This document shows, in pieces, positions 1 through 12,659 of a stretch of DNA of 64,000 nucleotides (its first letter is position 1; every line of letters begins with the position of its first letter). Position numbers and translations under genes: made by a program. The DNA comes from Pinus tabuliformis (Eukaryota; Streptophyta; Pinopsida; Pinales; Pinaceae). The DNA lies in NCBI GenBank assembly GCA_031772625.1, contig CM062805.1, positions 800,635,592 through 800,699,591 of the forward strand, written 5' to 3'. The notes beneath the pieces are model-generated. The model was not told the DNA's origin and did no database searches. It saw only the letters and a list, made by a program, of their open reading frames with translations.

Positions 1-545
1 GGACCCACCATCACACTTAATGACCTGCTTGAATGAGTTTACACAGACGCCCTCAAATGACCCATCTGAACGAGCTGACACGAACGCCCTCAAACGACCC
101 GCCCAAATGAGTTTACATAGCCGCCCAGACGACGTAGCGAAGGGACGAGGGAGAGTCGGGCAAACAAGGTGCATGAACATGCACAAAGCCAACCTTGGGT
201 CACAACTTAGCATTTTGATACGGTCTAGTTCGCCCACGCGTGCCCTCACCTGACCTGCCCAAACGAGTTGACACAGACTCCCTCAAATGTCCCGCCCGAA
301 CGAATTTACATGGGTGTGTCGACATGACTGAAATGAAGGGACAAGGGAGAGCCAGGCAAAAGAGTTGCACGAACGTGCACAAAGCCAACCTCGAGTCACC
401 ACTTAGAATTTTCTATACATGCTCATTCGCCTGGGCACGCCCTTACCCGACCCACCTGAACGAGTTTACATGTATGCCCTTGCCTGACCTACCTGAACGT
501 GTTGATACGAACGCCCTCAAAAAACCCAACCAAATGAGTTTACAT

Positions 546-3400
546 GGGCGCCCACACCACCAAAATGAAAGGACAAGGGAAAGCCGAGAAAAAGAGTTGA
601 ACGAACGTGCACAAAGCCAACCTCGGGTCACAACTTAGCATTTTTGATACAGGCTCGTTTTCCCGAGCATGCCCTCACTTGACCTGCCCGAATGAGTTTA
701 CACAGATGGCCTCTCCTGACCCGCCTAAAAGATTTGACACGGACGCCCTCAAACGACCCATCTGAATGAGTTTACATGGGTGCCCACATGATCGTAATGA
801 AGGGAAAAGGGAGAGTTAGGAAAACGAGCTGCACGAACATGCACAAATCTAGCTTGGGGTCAAAAATTAGCATTTTTGATATGGGCTCATTCACTAGGGT
901 GCACCCTCGCCTGACCAGCCTGAATGAGTTTACACTGATACCCTCGCCTGACCTGCCAGAACGAGATGACACAAACACCCTCAAACAACCCACCCAACGA
1001 GTTTACATGGGCGCCCACACAACCGTAATGAAGAGACAAGGGAGAGCCAGGCAAACAAGCTGCACGAACATGCACAAAGCTAACCTCGGGCCATAACTTA
1101 GCATTTTTGATATGGGCTCGTTTGCCCAGGCGCGCCCTCGCCTGACCTGCCTAAAAATGTTTACGTGGACGCCCTCGCCTGACCCACCCAAATGACCCGC
1201 CTGAATGAGTTGACACGGATGCCCTCAAATGACCTACCCGAACAGGTTTACATGGGCGCCCACACTACCGAAACAAAGGGACAAAGGAGAACCAGGAAAA
1301 CGAGCTGCGCGAACTTGCAAAAAGCCAACCTCGGGTCACAACTTAGCATTTTTGATATGGGCTCATTCACTCGGGCATGCCCTTGCCCGACCAACCTGAA
1401 TGATTTTACATGGATGCCCTCGCCTGACCCGCCCAAATGAGTTGACACGGACGCCCTCAAACAAATCGCCCGAACGAGTTTACATGGGTGCCCACGTGAT
1501 CGAAATGAAGTGGCAAGGGAGTGCTGGGAAAATGAGTTGCATGAACATGCACAAAGAAAGCCTCTGGTCACAAATAGGATTTTTGATACGGGCTCGTTCG
1601 CCTGGGCGTTCCTTCACCCGACCCACCCGAATGAGTTTACATGGACGCCCTCGCCTGACCCGCCCGAACGAGTTGACATGGATGTCCTTAAATGAACCAC
1701 CTGAGCGAGTTTACAAGGGCACCCACATGACCGTAACGAAGGGAAAAGGGAGAGCCAGGCAAACAAACTACACGAACGTGCACAAAGCCAACCTCATGTT
1801 TCAACTTACCATTTTTTATACGAGTTCATTCGCCCAAGTGCGCCCTCGCCCGACCCGCCTGAATGAGTTTACATGGACACCCTCATTCGACCCGCCCAAA
1901 TGAGTTGACACAGACGCCCTAGCATGACCCGCCTGAACGATTTGACACGGACGCCCTCAAATGACCCGTCCGAATGAGTTTACACGGGTGCCCACATGAC
2001 CATAATGAAGGGACAAGGGAGAGTTAGGCAAACGAGCTGCACGAACGTGGACAAATATAACCTTGGGTCACAACTTAGCATTTTTTATACGGGCTCGTTT
2101 GCCCGAGCATGCCCTCACCCAACCCACCCGAATGAGTTTACACAGATGGCCTCGCCTGACCCGCCTGAACGATTTAACACAGACACCCTCAAACGACCCG
2201 TCCGAATGAGTTTACATGGGTGCTCACATGACCGTAATGAAGGGACAAGGGAGAGTCAGGCAAACGAGCTGCATGACCGTGCACAAATCTAATATGGGGT
2301 AAAAAATTAGCATTTTTGATATGGGCTCATTCGCTAGGGCGCGCCCTCGCCTGACCAGCCTGAATGAGTTTACACGGATGCCCTCGCCTGACCCGCCATA
2401 ACGAGATGACACAGACACCCTCAAACAACTCGCCCGAACGAGTTTACATGGGCGCCCACACAACTGTAATGAAGAGACAAGGGAGAGCCAGACAAACAAG
2501 CTGCACGAACATGCACAAAGCTAACCTCGGGTCATAACTTAGAATTTTTGATACGTGCTCGTTTGCCCAGGCACACCCTCGCCTGACCTGCCTAAACAAG
2601 TTTACATGGATGCCCTCACCCGACCCACCCAAATGACCCGCCTGAACAAGCTGACACGGATGCCCTCAAACGACCTGCCCGAACAGGTTTACATGGGCAC
2701 CCACACTACCAAAACAAAGGGACAAAGGAGAGTCGGGAAAATGAGATGCACGAACTTGCAAAAAGCCAACCTCAGGTCACAACTTAGCATTTTTGATATG
2801 GGCTCATTCGCCCGGGCACGCCCTCGCCCGACCAACCTGAATGATTTTACACGGACGCCCTCACCTGACCCACCCAAATGACTCGCCTGAATGAGTTGAC
2901 ACGGACGCCCTCAAACAAATTGCCCGAACGAGTTTACATGGCTGCCCATGCGACTGAAATGAAGTGACAAGGGAGTGTTGGGAAAATGAGTTGCACGAAC
3001 ATGCACAAAGCCAACCTTGGGTCACAAATAGCATTTTTGATATGGGCTTGTTCGCCTGGGCGTGCCTTCACCCGACCCACCCGAATGAGTTTACACGGAC
3101 GCCCTCGCCTGACCTGCCCGAACGAGTTGACACGGATGTCCTCAAACGAACCACCCGAGTGAGTTTACATGGGCACCCACACGACTGTAACGAAGGGAAA
3201 AGGGAGATCCAGGAAAATGAAGTGCACGAACGTGCACAAAGCCAACCTCGGGTTTCAACTTACCATTTTTTATACGGGCTCATCCGCCCAGGTGCGCCCT
3301 CGCCCGACCCACCTGAATGAGTTTACACGGACTCCCTTGCTCGACCCGCCCGAACGAGTTGTCACAAACGCCCTCAAACGGCCTACCTGAATGAGTTTAC
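546..3400. repeat. 1.44-kb higher-order duplication in the satellite
   Basis: Successive ~230-bp units pair with units about 1,440 bp further on by shared private variants. The unit near 870 and that near 2311 share CAAATCTA and AAAAATTAGCATT. The units near 637 and 2079 are both followed by a CACAGATGGCCTC variant. The units near 1808 and 3264 share TTTCAACTTACCATTTTTTA. The pair distance is 1,440-1,456 bp across six consecutive units, so a six-unit block (about 546-1986) was duplicated in tandem (about 1987-3400). Boundaries are approximate. Confidence 0.75.
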
Positions 3401-6400
3401 ATGTGAGCCCACACGATTGAAATGAAGGGACAAGGGAGAGCTATGCAAACGAGTTGCACGAATGTGCACAAAGCCAACCTCGAGTCGCAACTTAGCATTT
3501 TTGATATGGGCTTGTTCACCTGGGCACACCCTCACCCGACTAGCCTGAACGAGTTTACTCGGATGCCCTCGCCCAACCCACCCAAACGACCTGCCCGAAT
3601 GAGGTAGGAAAATGAGCTCCACGAACCTGCACAAAGCCAACCTCGGGTGACAACATAGAATTTTTGATACGGGCTCGTTTGCCTGGGTGCGCCCTCACCC
3701 AACCCACTTGAACAAGTTTACATGGATGCCCTTGCCCGACCCGCCCAAACGACCCGCCCGAACGAGTTGACATGGACGCCCTCAAATGAACCACCTTAAT
3801 GAATATACATGGACGCCCACACGACCGAAACAAAGGGACAAGGGAGGGTTGGGCAAACGAGCTGCACGAACGTGCACAAAGCCAACCTTAGGTCACAACT
3901 TAACATTTTTCATACAGGCTCGTTCACCTGGGCGTACCCTCCCCCGACCAGCTTGAACGCGTTTTCACGGATGCTCTCACCTGACCCACCTAAACGAGTT
4001 GATACAGACGCCCTTAAATGACCCACCCAAACAAGTTTACATGGGCACCCACACGACCGTAATGAAGGGACAAGGGAGAGTCAGGAAAACGAGTTGCACG
4101 AACATGCACAAAGCCAACCTCGGGCCACAACTTAGCATTTTTTATACAGGATCGTTTGCTCAGGCGCGCCCTCGCCCTTTCCCACTCAAACGAGTTTACA
4201 CAGACACCCTCGCCCTACCCACCGAAATGAGTTGACACGGATGCCCTCAAACGACCTACCCGAACGAGTTTACATGGGTGCCCACATGACCGAAACAAAG
4301 GGACAATGGAGAGATAGACAAACAAGCTGCATGAACGTGCACAAAGCCAACCTTGGGTCACAACATAGCATTTTTTATACAGGCACATTCGCCCAGGCAC
4401 ACCCTTTCTCGACCAGACTGAACGAGTTTACATGGACACCCTTGCCTGACCTGCCTGAACGACCCTCCCGAACAAGTTGATATGGACGCCCTCAAATGTC
4501 CTGCCCAAACTAGTTTACATGGGTGCTCACACGACCAAAATGAAGGGACAAGGGAGAGCCAGGCAAACGAGCTGCACGAATGTGCACAAAGCCAACCTCA
4601 GGTCACAACTTAGCATTTTTGATATGGGCTCATTCGCTCTGGCGCGCCCTCGCCCAACCCGCTTGAACGAGTTTACACGCATGCCCTTGCTCGACCTGCC
4701 TGAATGAGTTGACATGAACACCCTCAAATGATCCACCCAAACGAATTTACATGGGTGCCCACACGACTGAAACGAAGGGACAAGGGAGAGCCGGGCAAAC
4801 AAGTTGCACGAATGTGCACAAATCCAACCTCGGGTCACAACTTAGAATTTTTGATATGGGCTCATTCACCTAGGCGCGCCCTCGCCCGACCCGCCTGAAC
4901 GAGTTTACATGAACGCCCTCACCTGACCTGCCTAAACGAGTTGACACGGATGCCCTCAAATGACCCGCCCAAACAAGTTGACATGAACGCCCTCAAATGA
5001 CCCACCTGAACGAGTTTACATGGGTGCCCACACAACCGTAATGAAGGGACAAGGGAGAGTTGGGAAAATTTGCTGCACGAACGTGCACAAAGCCAACCTT
5101 GGGTCACAACATAGCTTTTTTGATACGGGCTCATTCGCCTGGGTGCGCCCTCGCCCGACCCGCCCGAACGAGTTTACATGGACGCCCTTGGCCGACCCAC
5201 CCAAATGAGTTTACACGGATGCCCTCACATGACCCACCCAAACAAGTTTACACAGATGCCCTTGCTCAACCCGCCTGAACGATTTGCCTGAATGAGTTGA
5301 CACGAACGCCCTCAAATGACCCACCCGAATGAGTTTACATTGGTGCCCACACCAATGAAACGAAGGGACAAGGAAGAGTTGGGAAAACGAGCTGCACGAA
5401 GTGCACAAAGGCCACCCCGAGTAACAGCTTAGCATTTTTTATACGGGCTCATGTGCTTGGGCACACCCTCGCCTGACTCACTCGAATGAGTTTACGTGGA
5501 TGCCCTCGCCCAACCCGCCCGAACGACTCACCAGAACGACCCGCCAAAATGAGTTGACACGAACGCCCTCAAACGACCTGCCCGAACGAGTTTACATGGG
5601 CGCCCACATGAAAATGAAGGGACAAGGTAGAGCCAGGAAAATTAACTACATGAACATGCACAAAGCCAACCTCGGGTCACAACTTAGCATTTTTTACACG
5701 AGCTCATTCGCCCGGGCGTGCCCTCGCCTGACTCACCTGAACGAGTTTACATGGATTCCCTCGCCTGACTCGCGCGAACAACCCACCCAAATGAGTTGAC
5801 ACTGACACCCTCAAACAACCGGCCCAAACAAATTTACATGGGCACCCACACGACCGAAACAAAGGGATAAGGGAGAGCCGAGAAAACGAGCTACACGAAC
5901 ATGCAAAAAGCCAACCTCGGGTCACAACTTAGCATTTATGATACAGGCTTGTTCGCCCGAATGCACCCTCACTCGACCCGCCCGAACGAGTTTACATGGA
6001 CATCCTTGCTCGACCCTCTAGAACGAGTTTACACAGACGCCCTCACTCGAACCACCCGAACGACCTGCCCGAATGAGTTGACACAGACACCCTCAAATGA
6101 CCCACCCGAACAAGTTTACATGGGCACCCACATGACTGAAACGAAGGGACAAGGGAGAGCTAGGAAAACAAGCTGAATGAATGTGCAGAAAGGCCACCTC
6201 GGGTCACAACATAGCATTTTTTATACAGGCTCGTGTGCTCAGCATGCCCTTGCCTAACCTGCCCTAACGAGTTTACATGGACACCCTCGCCTGACCCGCC
6301 CGAATGAGTTCACATGGACACCCTCGCCTGACCCACTCAAACGACCCACCCGGACGAGTTGACATGGATGCCCTCAAACGACCCGCCCACTGCCTGAACA

Positions 6401-7329
6401 AGTTTACATGGGTGCCCACATGACCAAAACAAAGGGACAAGGGACGGCCGAGCAAACGAACTAAACGAAAATGCAAAAATCCAACCTCGGGTCATAACTT
6501 AGCATTTTTGATACAGACTTGTTCGCCTGGGTGCGCCCTTGCCCGACCTACTCGAATGAGTTTACACGGATGTCCTCGCCTGACCTACCTAAATGAGTTG
6601 ACACGGATGCCCTCAAACGACTCACTCGAATGAATTTACATGGGCGCCCACATGACCAAAAAGAAGGATCAAGGGAGAGCCAGGAAAACAAGACGCATGA
6701 ACGTGCACAAAGCCAACCTCGGTTCAAAACTTATCCTTTTTGATACGGGCTCGTTCGCCCTGGCACGCCCTCGCCTGACCCACCTGAATGAGTTTACACA
6801 GACACCCTCGCCCGACCTGCCCGAATGAGTTGACACAGACGCTCTCAAACGACCCACCCGAATGAGTTTACATGGGCGCCCACACCACTGAAACGAAGGG
6901 ACAAGGGAGATCTGGGAAAATGAGTTGCACAAACATGCACAAAGCCAACATCGGGTCACAACTTAGCATTTTTGATATGGGCTCGTTCACCTGGGAATGC
7001 CCTCACCCGACCCGCCCGAACGTGTTTACACGGACGCCCTCTCCCGACCTGCCCAAACGAGTTCACACGGACATCCTTGCCCAATAAGCCTGAACAAGTT
7101 TACACGGACGCCCTCGCCCGACCCACCCAAGCAACCCACCCGAATGAGTTGACATGGATGCCCTCAAATGACCTTCCCAAATGAGTTTACATGGGTACCC
7201 ACACGACTGAAACGAAGGGACAAGGGAGAGATGGGTAAACGAGCTGCACGTATGTACACAAAGGCCACCCCAGGTCATAACTTAGCATTTTTGATATGGG
7301 TTCGTGTGCTCGGGCATGCCCTCACATGG

Positions 7330-9577
7330 CCTGCCCGAACGAGTTTACCCGAACGCCCTCACCCGACCCGCCCGCCCGACCCGCGCGAACGAGTTTACAC
7401 GAACTCCCTTGCTCGACCTGCCCGAATAAGTTTACATTGACACCCTCGCCCGACCCGCTCGAACGAGTTTACACGGACACCCTTGCCCGACCTGCTTGCC
7501 CAACCCACCTGAATAAGTTTACAAGAATTCCCTTTCCCGACCCACCAGAATGAGTTTACACAGATGCCCTCACCCGACCTGCTCGAACAACCCACCTGAA
7601 CGAGTTTACATGGATGCCCTCGCCTGAGCCACCCAAACGACCCACTTGAATGAGTTTACACAGACGCCCTCGAACAACCCACCCAAACAAGTTTACATGG
7701 ATGCCCTCACCCAACCCGCCCAAATGAGTTTACTCGAACACCCTCGCCTAACCCACCTGACCCACTCGAACGATTTTACACAGACGCCCTCGCCCAACCC
7801 ACCCAAACGAGTTTACATGGACACCCTCTCCCAACCCACCCGACCCACCCTAACGAGTTTACATGGACATCGTCGCCCGACCTGCCCGAACGAGTTTACA
7901 TGGACACCCTCACCCGACCCACTCGAACGCGTTTACATGGACGCCCTCCCCTGACCCGCCTGAATGACCCACCCAAATGAGTTTACACAGATGCCCTTAA
8001 ATGACTTGCCTGAACAAGTATACACAGATGCCCTCAAATGACCCACCCAAACATGTTTACAGGAATGCCCTCGAATGACCCACCCGAACGCGTTTACATG
8101 GGCACCCACATGACTAAAACGAAGCCACAAGGGAGAGCCGGGCAAACGAGCTGCCTGGACGTACACAAAGCCCACCACGGGTCACAACTTAGCATTTTTT
8201 ATATGGGCTCATGTGCCCAGGTGCGCACTAAATGACCCAACCGAATGAGTTTACACGAATGCCCTCAAACGACCCGCCCGAACAAGTTTACACGTGTGCC
8301 CTCGAATGACCTGCCCAAATGACCCACCCGAACGAGTTTACATGACCGCCCTCGAATGACTCGCCCGAATGAGTTTACATGGACGCCCTTAAACAACCCG
8401 CTTGAATGAGTTTACACAGACGCCATCAAACAACCCACCCAAACAAGTATACACAGATGCCCTCAAACGACTCACCCAAATGAGTTTACATAGACGCCCT
8501 CAAACGACCCACCCGAATGAGTTTACATGGGCACCCACATGATTGAAACAAAGGCACAAGGGAAAGCCGGGCAAATGAGCTGCCTGAACGTACACAAATC
8601 CCACCACGGGTCACAACATAGCATTTTTGATATGGGCTGATGTGCTCGGGCACGCACTAAATGACTCTACCGAACGAGTTTACATGAGCGCCATCAAACG
8701 ACCCACCCGAACAAGTTTACACGAGCACCTGCGAATGACCTGCCCGAATGACCCACCCAAATGAGTTTACACGAACGCCCTCGAATGACCCACCTGAATG
8801 AGTTTACATGGATGCCCTCAAACAACCCGCCTGAACGAGTTTACACAGACACCCTCAAATGACCCGCCCGAACAAGTTTACATTGGCGCCCTCGAACGAC
8901 CTGCCCTAACGAGTTTACACGAACACCCTCAAATGACCCGCCCAAACCGGTTTACACAAACACCATCAAACGAACCACCTGAATGAGTTTACATAGGCAC
9001 CTACACTATCAAAATGAAGGCACAAGGGAGAGCTGGGAAAATGAGCAGCACAAACGTGCACAAAGCCCACCCCGCGTCACAACTTAGCATTTTTTATATG
9101 GTCTCATGTGCCCAGGCATGCCCTCACACTGAACGACACGACTAAACGAGTTTACACAAGCACCCTCAAACGACCCTCCTGAACGATTTTACATGGCAAA
9201 TGACCTGCCTAAATGAGTTTACATGGCAAACAACCTGCTTAAACAAGTTTACATGGGCACCCTCAACTGACCCGCTCGAACGAGTTTACATGGGCGCCCT
9301 CAAACAACCCGCCCGAACAAGTTTACACGAGCACCCTCAAATGACCTGCCCGAATGAGTTTACATGGCTGCCCTCAAACGACCCGCCCGAACGAGTTTAC
9401 ATGGCAGATGACCTTCCCAAACGAGTTTACACGAGCGCCCTCAAATGACCCACCCGAACGAGTTTACATAGCAAACGACCCGCTCGAACAAGTTTACATG
9501 GCAAACAACCTGCCCGAATGATTTTACATGGAAAACGACCCTCCCGAGCAAGTTTACACAGGTGCCCTCAAACGACT
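7330..9577. repeat. Short-module zone of the satellite (37-bp, then 30-bp)
   Basis: From about 7330 the ~125-bp segment becomes rare and the array is mostly plain 37-bp modules, for example two consecutive 37-bp units at 7388-7461. From about 9190 a shorter 30-bp module appears, in which GAGTTTACATGGCAAAYGAC replaces the CCCTC part. It suggests local expansion of deleted derivatives at this end. Nothing here looks coding. Confidence 0.8.
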
Positions 9578-9773
9578 TATTATCTCAAAATCAGGCCCTG
9601 GAAGGCTGCAGACCAGGAAGACTTCAAGTAACTGTTTCAAACCTACTTTAGGCTGAGGCTTAACCTCCCCAACCTGAGAGGGCTCTCTCAAAAGGATTAA
9701 AGGTTTTTGATTATGATCAAGATGGCTAACTCTTGTGAAACAAATAAAAAATGAAAATGGTGGAAACACAACT

Positions 9774-10977
9774 TGTTGAAAAGTGTGCAACAAGAAATGC
9801 TTGTTGAGAATGCAACAAGATGATGGAGCTTAGTGGAAAGGATTTGCCTTCACTAAGTGGGCCCGCAGGAAAATTATTGCGCAAGTTCTATTTTTGGATC
9901 CTAGCAGGGATGATCATAGCAGGAGTGACCACACCAGGGATGATCACAGAAGGAGTGACTAAAGCAGGAGTGATCACAGCAGGAGTGGTCACAATAGGAG
10001 TGATCACAGAAAGAGTGATCAAAGTCTATTTTTAGACTGGCTGTCAAAAATAGAAAAGTCAAATATTATTGTCCCATAATAATATTTGGACTATAAACTT
10101 GATCTTATTCTCTTGGAGCACTTCAGTTTGAGCTACAGATGTGGCACATGCAGCTATCAGAAGGAAGTACGCTTTCTTTGTGGGTCAGTTGAGTTGTTGC
10201 ATGCATGACTTCAGTTAGAACTCAATCAGTTGAGTTTGGTGGAGTTGATTGTGGAGTTAATGGAGTTGTGTTCAGTTTGACTTGGTTAAACTAGTTGTAA
10301 TTAGTCTGACTGCAAATAGACTAATGATGAGTTGTTAAACTAATTATTAACTCATAATGAAAATATAGAATACATCAGTTAACTCAGTTGCATGTCAGTG
10401 CATGTTCAGTTCAGGAGGGACCAGTGTTAGAGGATCAGATTGCTATCAGTTGTGACTATAGTTGTGCATGATGATTTGCACAATCAAAGGGATTGAGTAT
10501 GCTAATGAATTGGCCAATACCAAGTATTATAACCTCTACTCACATCTTTCCCAGTGTGATTGATTCTTTGGAGGTTAAATACAAGTTTGGTAAACCATTC
10601 TCATTCATTCTTGAGCAGGTATTGAGCTATGGAGGCAGGCAAGGAGCGAGGGAGATTTGGAGATCAGATCTGAGCTATATTGTGTGTAGCATGTGGAGAT
10701 AGTACTGAGTGCTTATGAGGAGTATTGTACTATGTATTGTTACATGATTCAATAACTATAATATACAGATAGTTGGGGTTTTTAGCGAGATGCTTTCCCC
10801 GAGAAAATACTGTGTTGATATGTGTGATTGATGAGTCTATGTATGCCTGTCAATGTTTCTGCTTCTGTAAATTGATGGTCAACGTAGAGGAGGTTATGTA
10901 TTATGCATGTTCTGCTTATAAGTGTATAATTAGGATAATCTCTATGAATATGTGTCATATTATTCAAAATTTCTACA
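9774..10977 (+). repeat. 5' LTR of the copia-type element
   Basis: It is 1,204 bp, starts TGTTGAAAAGTG and ends TTTCTACA, next to the primer site. It holds a block of ~15-bp tandem repeats at 9903-10023. It closely matches 12660-13847. Confidence 0.92.
9903..10023 (+). repeat. 15-bp tandem repeats in copia LTR
   Basis: About eight units of the form GCAGGAGTGATCACA, with variants, many containing the palindrome TGATCA. The same block recurs in the other LTR at 12788-12894. It lies in U3 and may act as an enhancer or protein-binding array; this is inference. Confidence 0.85.
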
Positions 10978-11028
10978 TGGTATCGGAGCAAGTTGATTTG
11001 TAGAAGAAGTTCTAAATGGTATCGGAGC
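10978..11028 (+). promoter_or_regulatory. Primer-binding site (initiator Met tRNA type), duplicated
   Basis: TGGTATCGGAGC at 10978-10989 directly abuts the LTR and matches the usual plant copia TGGTATCAGAGC except for one base. A second copy lies at 11017-11028, 39 bp downstream, within a tandem duplication that also repeats TTGATTTGTAGAAGA. Confidence 0.85.
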
Positions 11029-11294
11029 AGCTTGATTTGTAGAAGAGATTTTTACAGGATATCAAGCGAGGATTGATCATCGGAACTATTATTAAGAAAG
11101 TGTTTACATTTTATTTCTTTAGGTAGAGTCTATAATCGAGCCAGGTAGCCTCTGGATTCATCCTTCTTTTGGAAGGTGAGATATCTAGTGAATGCCCAGA
11201 TAGTCAATCTCTGTAAAAGAAATACTTTGTTCTCACGAATTCTAGATAGGAAGTGGTTGAGTTTTTGAGCTGGTGGAATTCGAATTTAATTCCA

Positions 11295-11790
11295 AAGCAA
11301 GAGATAAAACTCAGAAACATTAAGTGTGAGAATGGAGACAGTATGCCCCAGTATCTAATGAAGTTCACCCAATGCCAGGATGAGCTGGGAAGTGTGGGGG
11401 TGACTGTCAGATGAGGATGGTGAGTCTAGCACTCCTTGACCTTCCTAAGAGTTGGCATAACTACCAGGACTCGGTGAATGGAAGGGAGAAACTGCCAGGA
11501 TGGGAGAGACTTTGGTCGGATCTTGTGCAGGAGGAGAATAGACAGAGCACTAGAGACTATTCTTCATCCATGCAGGATGAGGAGAACTGTGCCTTAGTGA
11601 GTAAGGTGAAGAAGGGGAAGGAGAAGGGTTCTCTTTCCGAATCCAGTTCTTCCAGTGGTGGGAAGAAGGTTGACAAATAGAAAGTGTGATGCTTTCGTTG
11701 TCATGAGGAGGGTTCATGGGTCAAGAACCTGTATGCTCTTGAGGTTCAAGATGCATGAAAAGCCTTGAGCAGCGAGGCAACTGATGGAGA
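11295..11790 (+). pseudogene. Copia gag remnant
   Basis: Two frames together resemble the plant copia Gag (UBN2/gag-type) domain. One frame from about 11300 gives KCENGDSMPQYLMKFTQCQD. After a frame change at ~11405 the next gives LALLDLPKSWHNYQDSVNGR and LQEEN-like VQEENRQ. A serine- and lysine-rich stretch follows. A degenerate zinc knuckle, CFRCHEEGSW, appears after two stop codons near 11680-11690; the rest of the CCHC pattern is lost. The 89-residue open frame at 11411-11680 is only its middle. The product would have been the nucleocapsid/capsid precursor. Frameshifts and stops make it non-functional. Confidence 0.7.
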
Positions 11791-12648
11791 CTTGGTGGTT
11801 GAGAGGGAGCGTATATTACCTCTCAACATGAAGAGCCAGAAGAAGTCTCAGACGATTGTGGAGGAGCCACGATTGGTGCAGCAGCTTCAGGAGGTTGTGG
11901 AGGAGCCACAAAAGGGGAAGCTGAGAGGAGATCAAGTAGAGACATATACTCATCCAGAGACCTCCAGTAGGGGGAAACTTCGAGCCAGGTGGGCTAAGTG
12001 ATCGCATGCAGCCATACCTCCAGGTAGGAGGTGGGGTGATGTGGATTGATCTTCCCAAGGAGGAGGGGCAGGATCCTTGAGGTACCCAACCTCTTGGATG
12101 AGATCTTGCTACGAGAGCCCCGATTGTAGTAGCAGGAACTAACTGATTGGGTAGAGACAGATGCAGATGGAGTGGCAGAGAGAGCGACAATGTAGGGAAT
12201 CCCAGGACAATGCATAACTAGCAGGCTCCAGCAATGCGAGAGGCACAAGTGTTTTGCATAGTGCTAGGTGGCACAGAGAGGTGTGCAATGGTGTGAGATG
12301 CATCGAGATGTTGCAGTAGCACAGATGTCAGAGAGGGAGCACTTGTCAGTAGCAGGTAAAGCTTCAGCATCAGAGGTTGTTTCTAACCCAACAGGGAGGT
12401 CAGTCGAGAGGTGCAATGCGGATGCAATGCTGGGAGATAGAACTAGCAGTAGCACAGATGCAGTCAGAGATAAAAGTGACAAAGGCTGGAGTAGTCAGAT
12501 ACTGAAGAGCACAGAGATGCAAAGTTTTAAGTCGACAGAGGATATAGCAGTCAGAGACTTTGATGACAGAGCAAGTGGACCGGCTAGATGTGTTGCATGG
12601 AGAACATTCCAGAGTTACAGGATCAGGTTTGAGAGGAAGCCTTTCTTG
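11790..12648 (+). other. Internal region of copia element without recognisable gene
   Basis: It contains short open frames (for example 11765-12001 and 12268-12693) with no motif I recognise. No aspartic protease DSGA, integrase or YVDD-type motif is present. It is probably decayed or replaced internal sequence of the non-autonomous element. Confidence 0.6.
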
Positions 12649-12659
12649 TTGAGAGGGAG
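12649..12659 (+). promoter_or_regulatory. Polypurine tract of copia element
   Basis: TTGAGAGGGAG directly precedes the second LTR at 12660. Position and composition fit the plus-strand primer of copia elements. Confidence 0.75.

Larger units (their letters stand above)
1..9577. repeat. Complex satellite array (37-bp modules plus ~125-bp segment)
   Basis: The whole stretch is tandem repeat. The basic module is about 37 bp, beginning GAGTTTACAYGG and followed by a CCCTC-rich then a GACCCGCCCGAAC-like part. Interspersed about every 230 bp is a longer conserved segment containing GGGCGCCCACACGACCG, AAGGGACAAGGGAGAG, CACGAACGTGCACAAAGCC and TTAGCATTTTTGATA. I count roughly 33 copies of this segment, the last three widely spaced (near 8190, 8610 and 9088). 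Copies differ mostly by C/T and G/A changes. Short open frames run through it on both strands but follow the repeat, so I call no gene. It starts before the window and is cut at 9577 by element A. Confidence 0.93.

Noticed and set aside
1-9500. Many 60-130-codon open frames in the satellite
   Set aside because: They follow the repeat on both strands, have no domain and change frame from unit to unit because 37 is not a multiple of three.
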